A stretch of 64,000 bases of DNA from Limanda limanda. Taxonomy: Eukaryota; Chordata; Actinopteri; Pleuronectiformes; Pleuronectidae. Under the pieces are notes generated by a model, which did not search any database, was not told where the DNA came from, and worked only from the letters and a program-made list of their open reading frames with translations. Positions 58,301 to 64,000 of this stretch are shown piece after piece; the first letter of the stretch is position 1, and each line of letters starts with the position of its first letter. The position numbers and the translations under genes are program-made. Location of the stretch: NCBI RefSeq assembly GCF_963576545.1, contig NC_083648.1, positions 12,316,739-12,380,738 of the forward strand. Direction: 5' to 3'.

Positions 58301-61300
58301 GATGAAACCAGAAAAGGGAATTTAGCATATAATTAACTAGTAATAGCCTGGTTAGCTCTCGCTGCTCTCACTGCTCCAACTGACTAAGGCTATCACAGGA
58401 ACACTTGAACTTAAATCCTCACTGACGGACAACAAAATTAGTATCCTCTATTCAAAAAGATTCAAACTTACGAATGCACTGCGGGTAGTTATAGTGTCCA
58501 TCAGCACAGCGATCACAGTTTTCTCCAGTAAACTGTGGCTTGCAGATACACCTTCCAGACCCAATTTCACAACCGGCTGTTGTCCTTTCATCGCACCTGC
58601 AGGCTGGGGGAGATCATGTTCACATAATGAAATGTTATAAATGTACAAATGTGACTACATATTTACAAGTGCATCACTGTAGACAGATATATAAGAATGC
58701 CAAAAAGACAGTTGGCGATTTGTAGGGTGATGAGGGGGGACGCCATTCCCTTTAAACCCCTTTATAACCTCTAACAACTCTTATTCCCTCTCAGCCACCC
58801 CCCATATCCCCTATGACAGAGAGTGCTGCATGTGAAGATAGAGAATTCATATGTGCAGGTGAACATTCTACAGTTACATAGGTCTTCAGCATCACCCGCA
58901 GAAATCCTACCCACTTGGCTGGCCATTAAATCATCCATAAAGATGATATAGTCTTCAGCAGGAAGTATAAACTCAAATATTCAACCATGCAAGATCTCAA
59001 ATCGAGAGATCTCGATAGCAAACAAATCAAAGTGGATCATGGGATATTACAGTGTATAGGCAGTTGGTTTGGGCCTTTGAGGTTATTTTAGATCTGTAAT
59101 GTTGGAGTGCTGAAAGTCCTCAGCTCTGACTTTAAAATGACAGAGGATGTCTCTGCTTGGATTATACATTTAGTGTTTTAAAATTGTATGGCTCTTTAAA
59201 AGTCACACTTGCTGTATTTACAATGATACATGGTGGTGTTGTATAATTTCTGTCTTATTATTATTTACTCTGTATTGTTTATTTTACTGTTTTGTTAACT
59301 TTTAAAATGCATTGAGCGCATAGGTTTATTAATAATCTTTTACAATTTTGACAATTGCTTGTGAAGCACTTTGCTTTGCAATTGATTTATTTCAAAAGTG
59401 CTGTATGATGAAGTTTGATTTATTAATTATTAATTCATGCAGTCAAAAAGATTATTCATTAAATACAAAGTTGCTGAATAAACCATTCTTTGCACAAAAA
59501 GCTCTTCTGTGTCATTCGTGTAATCAATCCAAAATATCAAGTAGCTACACTGTCAACATTTACTCTTCCGGTCTGCTGCCTGTGTTTATGAGAACATATG
59601 GTTTATTTATTAAAATAACTATGATGAGGTTGTGCTTGTGCATTTTGTGAAGGTGAATGGGGATGATGATTCTTTCTCACCCTGGCAGTTGGGGTAAACA
59701 TGGTATCCAGGTTGACAGCGGTCGCATCGCTCCCCCCCCACACCCTCACGGCAGAGGCAGAGCCCCAAAGAGTCGCAGATTGTAGGCACAGTTCCTCTGT
59801 AGTCGCATTCACAATCTGTACACAAACACATTAAATATATTTATTTCATCACTAAAAGTCTAATTGAATTGAAAACGAATTGAATCACGATTAAAATTCA
59901 AAGTTATTTAGTTAAATCCTGAAGCCTCCTTACAAATGAGCCTGAGCTTTTTACTTTGATGCAGAAGGAATGACAAATACTTTCAGCACGTGAACTATTC
60001 TCCTGTTGTGGCACACAGTGGTACAGCCACACTGGTGCCCACTTCTTGCCAAGCTTCGCCTGGTATTGGTATGTGAATAGACTTGGCGCTCATACAGGAC
60101 AGCCACCAGCCCAGAGAGAAGTTTCTTTGTCCCTATAAGCGGCTCCAACATTAAAATGCTTTTTCAAAGGCTGCGGATGGAATTCCTTCTCACTCAGCTC
60201 ACAGTTACACAGATTGAAGACAGCGTACATTGCTTTACAAATAATAAGCCAGAAAAAGTAAAGGGCCAAAAGGTCTTTGTTTTGATAGAGATGCCATATT
60301 AACAAGAATGAGTTTCCCAGCTTAGATGAAACCAGAAAAGGAAATTTAGCAGGGGGGTCATAACTAATAATAGCCTGGTCAGCTCTCGCTGCTCTCACTG
60401 AAGTCCCAACTGACTAACGCTTTCACAGGAACACTTGAACTTAAATCCTCACTGACGGACAACAACATTTAGGACCCTCAGACTGTTATGTGTAACAACT
60501 GCTAGAGCTCTGCTGTCAGTGAGCAGAAGATTTACACAGTCTGACTATATGTCGTACAAGTATTTTAACCCTCCCCTTCACACCCAGTCATAAAACAGAA
60601 TAGTGCCAGTTCTGTTTTCATAACCTGCAAACATGACCTAACCTATGTATTTGTTTAAGACTTTCTTGACTGACCCCTGTCTAATGCTCCTTACATTTAA
60701 CTCAGTCAGACTCAGTGGTGAAAAGTCAAAGTAGTAAACACAGCATAAAAATATAAACAACTCGATAGCAGCAAAACATATCAGATGGAATAAGACTCAC
60801 GCTGTCGACAGTAGGGTGAGCCGAAATAACCTAGAGGACAGGCTGTGGGCTCTGTGCAAAGAGAATAAAAAAGATGAAAAAAATTAATCAGTAAAGAAGT
60901 TCAACGTAAAGAAGAGCATTTTAAATGATTGTTCAATTAGAAATTACAAAATCTACTTACCCACAATAGGACCTGCAGGGGATCTGGTGCTCACTGGGTA
61001 TATTGGATATCCTGGTTTCAAAGGAGAGGTACAAAGTTAAGATCTCCCCAGAAAATAAACTGAGATTCTGCAAAAGCCTTTTGCGTCATCTTCACACTAC
61101 TTGAATAATCAATTTTGCTGCAAATACTAAAAAGCACAAAAAGCAAAACACATACATAAACAAACATTATGAAGATATAGCTATACATATTGAGACAGAA
61201 CTGCTTAACTTTTCTTGCAGAGAAATAATGATTGATGCCCTCACAGTCACAGATTTAGGTTGAAGGATTTTCACAAAACTTCAATACATCAAATTTTGGT

Positions 61301-63809
61301 TCAGATTCTGATCATGGGGCAGACCCAGGGTTATATTCTTCACTTTCTTTAACATTGTAAGTATTTTTCATAATTTTCACCCATTAACCATGATTCCTCT
61401 CTAGTGCTACTGTTACTTAACATCTCCTAGCATTTAACATTTCCCATGCTTTTCTCAACAATGGCCATTTACAACAAAAGGGACAAAATCTTGGTTTAAA
61501 TGCTAAAGTACACAAGTTGTAGAAATTCTATACAGCTATAAAAACAGCAGAGAAGCATCTCCCAAAACACAGACAGCCTCCTAATGACTGCATCTACATG
61601 TTTAGACCAGTCTGTCAGTGCACCAGGCTGGAGACGAGACCCATCGTTAAGAATAACCTCTTGTAATAAATCTTACGCTCATAAATTGTCTGGATCGGCC
61701 TACAACTAATTTAGAGTTTGTATGACATAAGAAAAAGTTCACCTGGGGCAGATTTAATGACTTAATAAAACGAATATTAAAGCAAGAAGAAATGTGATCT
61801 TTATCTGGAGTATTTTAACCAATTCAGTGAAATTAAAGCTAAATTACGATGTAAATCACCTCTCTGAGAAAACCAATGAATGTCAGTTAGATGTTTATTC
61901 AAAGTCCAGGAGCACTGAAGTCGAACGCTGCTAGTTCATATAAAGAAATCCAATAGGCTTAGTCAAAGCCAGGGGGGGGAGTATGCATTAATCTAACAGA
62001 TGAAATACAGGCCTTCTTATCTCAATATACTCTTGATGCCTCCTGAATCATATTGGAATGAGATAAGATTGGGAAACTATGTGTGTCTAACATCTGCATG
62101 CTATATATTTGTTTGGATGGAGGTATGGCATGTGGAATGTGCAGTAATGGTTAGTCAATACAGTAACATGTGTAGACAACCTTCTGCATACCTCTTTGAA
62201 AAAAGCTTTGTCAAAAAAAAAACCCGACCCTCAAGGGGAAAACTGAAAGCCTGAAAGATTAAAGGCTAAAAAAAAGTGATGAAACTGTACCCACCCATCA
62301 GAGGGCGGGTACAGTTTCTCCTGACCCTATATACATCCACACCCGAGCTCCCACACACAGACAAAAGATCTTAATAAACATTGAAGTTGTCACTCATCCA
62401 AGACTCAGAGGTACAAGGGTAAGACCACCTGCACCTTTCAGTTTGACAGTGTTCCATATATGACTTTCGAGATTTGCACAATAAAAATACATTTTTAGCA
62501 CATTCACTCCAATGCTTCCCCCTCAATTTCTCTACGTCAAATTCATATATCCTTAATTCAAAAGATTCAAACTTACGAATGCACTGCGGGTAGTTATAGT
62601 GTCCATCAGCACAGCGATCACAGTTTTCTCCAGCCAACTGTGGCTTGCAGATACACCTTCCAGACCCCATTTCACAACCGGCTGTTGTCCTTTCATCGCA
62701 CCTGCAGGCTGGTGGAGATCATATTTGCATGATGAAGTTCTAAACATGTGCATCACTGCAGACGAATATATAGATGAATGCCATAAACACAGTCAGTGAT
62801 TTGTAGGGTGATGAGGGGGGGGACGCCATTTCCTTTAAACCATGTGACCAACACTGCATGCCCCTTGATAACCTCTAACAACTCGTATTCCCTCTCAGCC
62901 ACCCCCCCCTATCCCCTATGACAGAGAGTGCTGCATGTGAAGATAGAGAATTCATATGTGCAGGTGAACATTCTACAGTTACATAGGTCTTCAGCAGCAC
63001 CCGCAGAAATCCTACGCACTTTGCTGGCTGTTGAAACATCCATAAAGATGATAAAGTCTTCAGCAGGAAGTATAAACTCAAATATTCAACTATTCAACCT
63101 GCAAGATCTCAAATCGAGAGATCTCAATAGCAAACAATGATTCCTGAAACTTTGCCCATTTGCTGAAACAAGCAGCGATTCCACTGATGAGCTCACTTAA
63201 TTGAGTTTTTGGATTCTGAGGTTTACTTAACAAAGTGCTCAGGGCAACTGGTTCAAATCCACTACTTTCTCGTGTCTAAACACAACTGGCAGCTATTTAT
63301 AAGGCCAGGAACAGCCATGGGCCATTAAAGTAATGTAAACAAGAGCAGAGCCTGGTTTAGCAATAATACAAGCGGTGGTGCCAGTGGTTGATCAATGGTG
63401 CCATTTGTGTCTGTCTCAAAAAAGACACTGATGCCTCTCCTTTGAGTTGAGCAATGTTATGGCTTCACTTGTTAGTCATGCACTGTGTGTCAAATAGCTG
63501 CATGGTGAGATATTACGTAGTTCCCAAACAATCTGATGCTTTTTAATTGAAACAGAATGAATGTACACAATTTGTTTTTAATGTTTTTATCAAAGCAGCA
63601 GAAGAAACTGAGGAAATTATGCATTTTGTCTCAGCAAATCCAAACAAACCATTTCAATTCACACATACACATCTCCAGACTTCGGACTCAGCAACCAATG
63701 AGTGAGAAAGTGACTCACGTATGCATCCATGGGGAGACTCAGGTGGGACGCCGTAAGGTCTGTAGAAGCCTTTAATGCATCGCTCACAATTCACTCCATC
63801 AGTGTTGTG
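24786..63809 (-). CDS. LAMA3: Laminin subunit alpha-3, long (B) isoform, 5' end outside window
   Basis: Alpha chain of laminin-3xx heterotrimers in epithelial basement membrane. It is secreted, assembles with beta and gamma chains through a coiled coil, and binds integrins and dystroglycan through LG domains. The window carries 34 B-specific exon slots (one with two alternatives) and 37 exons shared with the A form, each with splice sites and matching phase. The readable B chain is 9354 nt (3117 aa plus stop). The LN domain and first LE repeats are beyond 63809. Order from the N-terminus: LE repeats, domain IV 1, LE repeats, L4 module, LE repeats, coiled coil, LG1-5. Specific LAMA3 anchors are the linker YPIYPVST after an early LE (human IPIFPVST), [28 protein letters not shown] and the order beside TTC39C. 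LAMA5 is the nearest alternative, but these anchors and the internal A-type promoter fit LAMA3. Confidence 0.95.
26855..26994. repeat. (GT)n microsatellite, (CA)n in the LAMA3 transcript
   Basis: About 140 bp of GT with few interruptions. In LAMA3 pre-mRNA it is a CA repeat starting about 12 nt inside the intron that follows exon 27007-27165. Confidence 0.95.
27007..27491 (-). CDS. LAMA3: LAMA3 LG4 domain exons
   Basis: Exons 27311-27491 ([26 protein letters not shown] LG start, DDGKWHS) and 27007-27165 ([21 protein letters not shown]). They join directly to the LG4/5 junction exon 26618-26783. Confidence 0.93.
27587..30609 (-). CDS. LAMA3: LAMA3 LG3-LG4 linker exons
   Basis: Exon 30489-30609 ends LG3 ([19 protein letters not shown]... 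NSKK) and exon 27587-27729 encodes the linker [20 protein letters not shown]... leading into LG4. The linker is where mammalian alpha-3 is cleaved; its sequence is poorly conserved, so no exact cut site is proposed. Confidence 0.9.
27730..30488 (-). other. Long LAMA3 intron
   Basis: About 2.75 kb, AT-rich. The flanking exons join in phase 0, and no further exon is needed or seen. Scattered repeat-like fragments occur near 29.85-30.4 kb (repeated TTCCTGCAG motifs) without clear ends. Confidence 0.6.
30489..31611 (-). CDS. LAMA3: LAMA3 LG3 domain exons
   Basis: Exons 31471-31611 ([20 protein letters not shown]), 31028-31158 ([15 protein letters not shown]), 30703-30840 ([15 protein letters not shown]) and the first part of 30489-30609. 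LG1-3 form the integrin-binding unit of the laminin foot. Confidence 0.93.
31225..31432. repeat. Interspersed repeat remnant
   Basis: It contains CCATTCACACCTAGGATCAA, TTTAGAGTCTAACTTAACC and, further on, GCAAACTCCACAC...GGGATTCAAACCAGCAACC, a combination common as dispersed copies in fish genomes. Class uncertain. Confidence 0.5.
31719..32506 (-). CDS. LAMA3: LAMA3 LG2 domain exons
   Basis: Exons 32362-32506 ([23 protein letters not shown]), 32172-32267, 31925-32082 ([28 protein letters not shown]) and 31719-31836 ([10 protein letters not shown]). All join in frame. Confidence 0.93.
32684..32850. mobile_element. hAT-type MITE, 167 bp, with perfect 8-bp target duplication
   Basis: The ends are CAGGGCCGGGTCTAGGCAGG and its near-perfect reverse complement (CCTGTCTAGACCCGGCCCTG). 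Both flanks carry GTTGCATG (32676-32683 and 32851-32858). An 8-bp duplication plus a CAGGG terminus is typical of hAT elements. It has no ORF and lies in the LAMA3 intron between LG1 and LG2 exons. Confidence 0.9.
33060..33973 (-). CDS. LAMA3: LAMA3 LG1 domain exons
   Basis: Exons 33782-33973 ([24 protein letters not shown] then [23 protein letters not shown]), 33548-33696 ([20 protein letters not shown]), 33283-33445 ([12 protein letters not shown]) and 33060-33187 ([12 protein letters not shown], ending PCRR). The loop between LSLSLQRP and ENMFVLYLG is longer than in mammals and carries an RGD and five arginines. Confidence 0.93.
33830..33844 (-). other. LAMA3: Polybasic RRRRR-Q in LG1, adjacent to RGD (33848-33856)
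   Basis: The codons read [10 protein letters not shown]. This meets the furin consensus R-X-R/K-R, and RGD is the classic integrin tripeptide. Both are read directly from sequence; function is inferred. Confidence 0.85.
34091..37781 (-). CDS. LAMA3: LAMA3 coiled-coil (domain I/II) exons
   Basis: Twelve exons: 37630-37781, 37034-37144, 36828-36939, 36553-36720, 36268-36464, 35663-35779, 35317-35471, 35004-35145, 34815-34914, 34591-34707, 34333-34503 and 34091-34242, about 565 residues. The segment starts with ECDSC, whose cysteines make the inter-chain disulfides, and continues as Lys/Glu/Ala/Leu-rich heptads ([30 protein letters not shown]). It ends [10 protein letters not shown], just as the mammalian coil ends before LG1. 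The coil pairs with beta and gamma chains. Confidence 0.93.
37872..39476 (-). CDS. LAMA3: LAMA3 LE repeats between L4/A-exon and the coil
   Basis: Exons 39363-39476 ([20 protein letters not shown]), 38384-38499 ([19 protein letters not shown]), 38209-38289 ([11 protein letters not shown]), 38016-38116 ([19 protein letters not shown]) and 37872-37925. They form about three 8-cysteine laminin EGF-like repeats, shared by the A and B isoforms. Confidence 0.93.
38935..39255. repeat. Probable non-LTR retroelement 3' remnant
   Basis: It ends in TTTTAAACGTGCTATATAAATAAACTTTGG, with a preceding ACTTGGGCAG, like the 3' tails of dispersed fish retroelements. No ORF survives. Confidence 0.4.
39953..40222 (-). 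CDS. LAMA3: LAMA3 A-isoform first coding exon
   Basis: A true ATG at 40220-40222 opens a 90-codon exon: signal peptide, then a short basic, non-LE segment ([17 protein letters not shown]) ending DASIQIQ before GTAAAA. Human alpha-3A likewise begins with a signal peptide and a short unique segment before the shared LE exon. Confidence 0.88.
40223..40340 (-). promoter_or_regulatory. LAMA3: Candidate internal promoter of LAMA3A
   Basis: It lies directly upstream of the A-isoform ATG. TTTAAGAGG about 55 nt upstream and TTTATT about 30 nt upstream are AT-rich candidates, but no start site can be fixed. The location is inferred from the isoform structure. Confidence 0.35.
41871..42181. mobile_element. 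MITE, same family as that at 4512-5046
   Basis: The left end TTAAAAGGTGCAGTTTGTAG and the right end TTACCCACTGGACCTTTAAA are inverted copies. It is 311 bp with no ORF, and ends 35 bp from the splice donor side of exon 42216-42446. Confidence 0.7.
42216..43676 (-). CDS. LAMA3: LAMA3 L4 module (domain IV 2) exons
   Basis: Exons 43515-43676 ([24 protein letters not shown]), 42823-42924 ([16 protein letters not shown]), 42656-42739 ([15 protein letters not shown]) and 42216-42446 ([20 protein letters not shown]... [13 protein letters not shown]). These give a complete laminin IV type A module. Only the B isoform contains it. Confidence 0.94.
44085..46261 (-). CDS. LAMA3: LAMA3 LE repeats after domain IV 1
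   Basis: Exons 46050-46261 (start [17 protein letters not shown], then [22 protein letters not shown]), 45397-45601 ([30 protein letters not shown]), 44340-44484 ([21 protein letters not shown]) and 44085-44225 ([19 protein letters not shown]). Exon phases link all four. Confidence 0.94.
45780..46040. repeat. Dispersed fish repeat ending in GAATT units
   Basis: A CT-rich body is followed by GAGGTTTCTTC, AAAGTGCCTTGAGATAATG, GATTTGGTGCTATACAACTAAAA and a tail of repeated TTGAA. This 3' block is widespread in teleosts. It lies in an intron next to exon 46050-46261. Confidence 0.6.
46447..53693 (-). CDS. LAMA3: LAMA3 domain IV 1 exons
   Basis: Exons 53537-53693 ([32 protein letters not shown]), then either 53111-53258 or 52765-52903, then 52460-52602, 52227-52330, 51558-51714, 51129-51292, 50884-50992, 50696-50793, 47795-47993, 47434-47560, 47015-47163 and 46447-46562. 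This large globular domain is present only in alpha-3B and alpha-5 type chains. It contains two repeats of a beta-rich unit ([32 protein letters not shown]). Two RRRRQ motifs occur, at 51621-51632 and 47858-47869. For exon 47795-47993 the acceptor four bases upstream of an alternative AG is required to keep frame. Confidence 0.92.
47858..47869 (-). other. LAMA3: RRRRQ basic site in domain IV 1 (second)
   Basis: Codons read [10 protein letters not shown] inside exon 47795-47993, in an acidic, proline-rich loop (PEYDED precedes it). It fits a furin-type site in a flexible loop. Confidence 0.75.
47994..50695 (-). other. Long LAMA3 intron with repeat-rich insert
   Basis: No exon is visible. It holds a GC-rich block (about 48180-48720), (AC)n and CT-rich microsatellites, a direct tandem duplication of about 190 bp (49290-49663) and an AT-rich stretch of TTGATAATT-like units (49880-50150). 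The whole looks like transposon-derived material, possibly a retroviral-type LTR remnant, but ends were not identified. Confidence 0.5.
49290..49663. repeat. About 190-bp direct tandem duplication
   Basis: AATTGTGATAAG...GCTGCTG then ATCTTTGAAATAT...GATAAATCATT(G/A)AATAACA... ACTTTATTTC occurs twice in succession, each copy preceded by CACAGAGACA-rich sequence. Confidence 0.75.
51621..51632 (-). other. LAMA3: RRRRQ basic site in domain IV 1 (first)
   Basis: Codons read [12 protein letters not shown] in exon 51558-51714. The human protein is less basic here (from memory). Confidence 0.75.
52765..52903 (-). CDS. LAMA3: LAMA3 domain IV 1 alternative exon b (canonical)
   Basis: 139 nt, starts in phase 0 and leaves one base over. 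It encodes [11 protein letters not shown]... [21 protein letters not shown] and resembles the human LAMA3 segment NDVRITLNVG...LFRVILRYVNPGTEAVSG (from memory). It is homologous to exon a at 53111-53258. Confidence 0.88.
53111..53258 (-). CDS. LAMA3: LAMA3 domain IV 1 alternative exon a
   Basis: 148 nt with a strong acceptor (CTCTCTTCAG) and a consensus donor (GTAAGT). It encodes [24 protein letters not shown]... and ends FKSCCDC. It starts in phase 0 and leaves one base, exactly like exon b 207 nt downstream. Its fold segment LFxIVxRY matches exon b; its cysteine-containing end resembles the LAMA5 equivalent. It could also be a decaying duplicate, but it has an open frame and intact splice sites. 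Confidence 0.72.
53802..63809 (-). CDS. LAMA3: LAMA3 N-terminal LE repeat array (partial)
   Basis: Exons 63719-63809, 62577-62708, 60961-61011, 60801-60851, 59681-59815, 58472-58603, 57830-57964, 57164-57298, 56679-56813, 56440-56492, 55892-55991, 55073-55125, 54805-54910 and 53802-53901. Most encode 8-cysteine laminin-type EGF repeats (for example [49 protein letters not shown]). The first visible exon ([19 protein letters not shown]) is the end of a repeat whose beginning is outside the window. Exons 58472-58603 and 57830-57964 are tandem copies of 62577-62708 and 59681-59815. Confidence 0.93.
57470..59020. repeat. Direct tandem duplication, copy 1 (two LE exons)
   Basis: It matches 59025-63138 in exons and introns. 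Shared landmarks include GATCATGGGATATTACAGTG, TGGTATTGGTATGTGAATAG and GAATTCATATGTGCAGGTGA. Compared with copy 2 it lacks roughly 60.47-62.5 kb, which contains the 51-nt exons. Confidence 0.88.
60801..60851 (-). CDS. LAMA3: LAMA3 51-nt cassette exon, LE fragment
   Basis: A symmetrical exon (enters and leaves in the same phase) encoding [16 protein letters not shown], like the last loop of an LE repeat (CAPGYFGxPxC) without the first six cysteines. Skipping it joins GPIV directly to DCECDYRG, which is the human-like arrangement. Splice sites are good (CACAG acceptor, GTGAGT donor). Confidence 0.7.
60961..61011 (-). CDS. LAMA3: LAMA3 51-nt linker exon
   Basis: Encodes [16 protein letters not shown], matching the human LAMA3 linker that begins IPIFPVST (from memory). 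Symmetrical phase, with a good donor GTAAGT. Confidence 0.82.
61012..62576 (-). other. LAMA3 intron
   Basis: About 1.6 kb, AT-rich, with no exon visible. A short inverted repeat (CTGTACCCACCCATCAGAGG and CGGGTACAG) sits near 62286-62315. Confidence 0.55.
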
Positions 63810-64000
63810 CTAAAGAAAAACACAAAATAATGTGTGAGGCATCAGCCACAAAACAATGAGAAAGCTGAGGATCACAAGACACAAGACTTTTTCACTGTGC
63901 GTTAGGATTTCTAGTTTTGCATTGCACATCGATCTATTTACATACTTGCACCACCTGCACTTGAGAGGACACAGCATTTTGAAATACTCTGCACAGTATT
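63810..64000 (-). other. LAMA3 intron at window edge
   Basis: Non-coding sequence upstream of the first visible LE exon; the gene continues beyond the window toward the LN domain. Confidence 0.7.

Larger units (their letters stand above)
59025..63138. repeat. Direct tandem duplication, copy 2 (two LE exons plus two 51-nt exons)
   Basis: It abuts copy 1. It retains the linker exon 60961-61011 that aligns with human LAMA3, so it is closer to the ancestral layout. Intron similarity to copy 1 remains high, with only a few mismatches per hundred in the best stretches, so the event is not ancient. Confidence 0.88.

Noticed and set aside
42204..62756. LAMA5 instead of LAMA3
   Set aside because: Domain IV 1 is shared by both, but the YPIYPVST linker, the A-type first exon and the TTC39C/OSBPL1A neighbourhood indicate LAMA3.

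Overview
The window is nuclear DNA of a ray-finned (teleost-type) fish. It shows vertebrate genes with many short exons and GT-AG introns, dinucleotide repeats, fish-type SINE and MITE insertions, and no bacterial gene layout. It holds three protein-coding genes in the arrangement known from human 18q11.2 (LAMA3 - TTC39C - OSBPL1A), here in mirror order.

Positions 275-12831, plus strand: the 3' part of OSBPL1A (ORP1), covering the linker with an FFAT motif and the complete oxysterol-binding domain. Its 3' UTR runs to about 13.9 kb. Positions 15505-22273, minus strand: a complete TTC39C gene (14 coding exons, 593 codons, one GC-AG intron), tail-to-tail with OSBPL1A. CABYR, which lies between these genes in mammals, is not visible. 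Positions 24786-63809, minus strand: about 39 kb of LAMA3 (laminin alpha-3), running off the high-coordinate end. Two isoforms are readable. The long B chain covers, in the direction of transcription, LE repeats, domain IV 1, LE repeats, an L4 module, LE repeats, coiled coil and LG1-5. The short A chain starts from its own first exon with a signal peptide at 40222. I joined the exons by hand from splice sites, and frame is kept throughout: the A chain totals 5271 nt (1756 aa plus stop) and the visible B-specific part 4353 nt.

The proteins do not form one pathway. ORP1 is a lipid-binding protein of organelle contact sites, TTC39C a TPR scaffold, and laminin alpha-3 the alpha chain of laminin-332/311 in epithelial basement membrane.

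The most unusual observations are in LAMA3: (1) two homologous, phase-locked exons in domain IV 1 that cannot be spliced together and look mutually exclusive; (2) a direct tandem duplication adding two LE repeats, beside a 51-nt exon encoding only a fragment of an LE; (3) an RGD followed by five arginines in LG1, with two more RRRRQ sites in domain IV 1. Elsewhere there is a 167-bp hAT-type MITE with a perfect 8-bp target duplication and a large inverted repeat whose arms have a 20-bp period.
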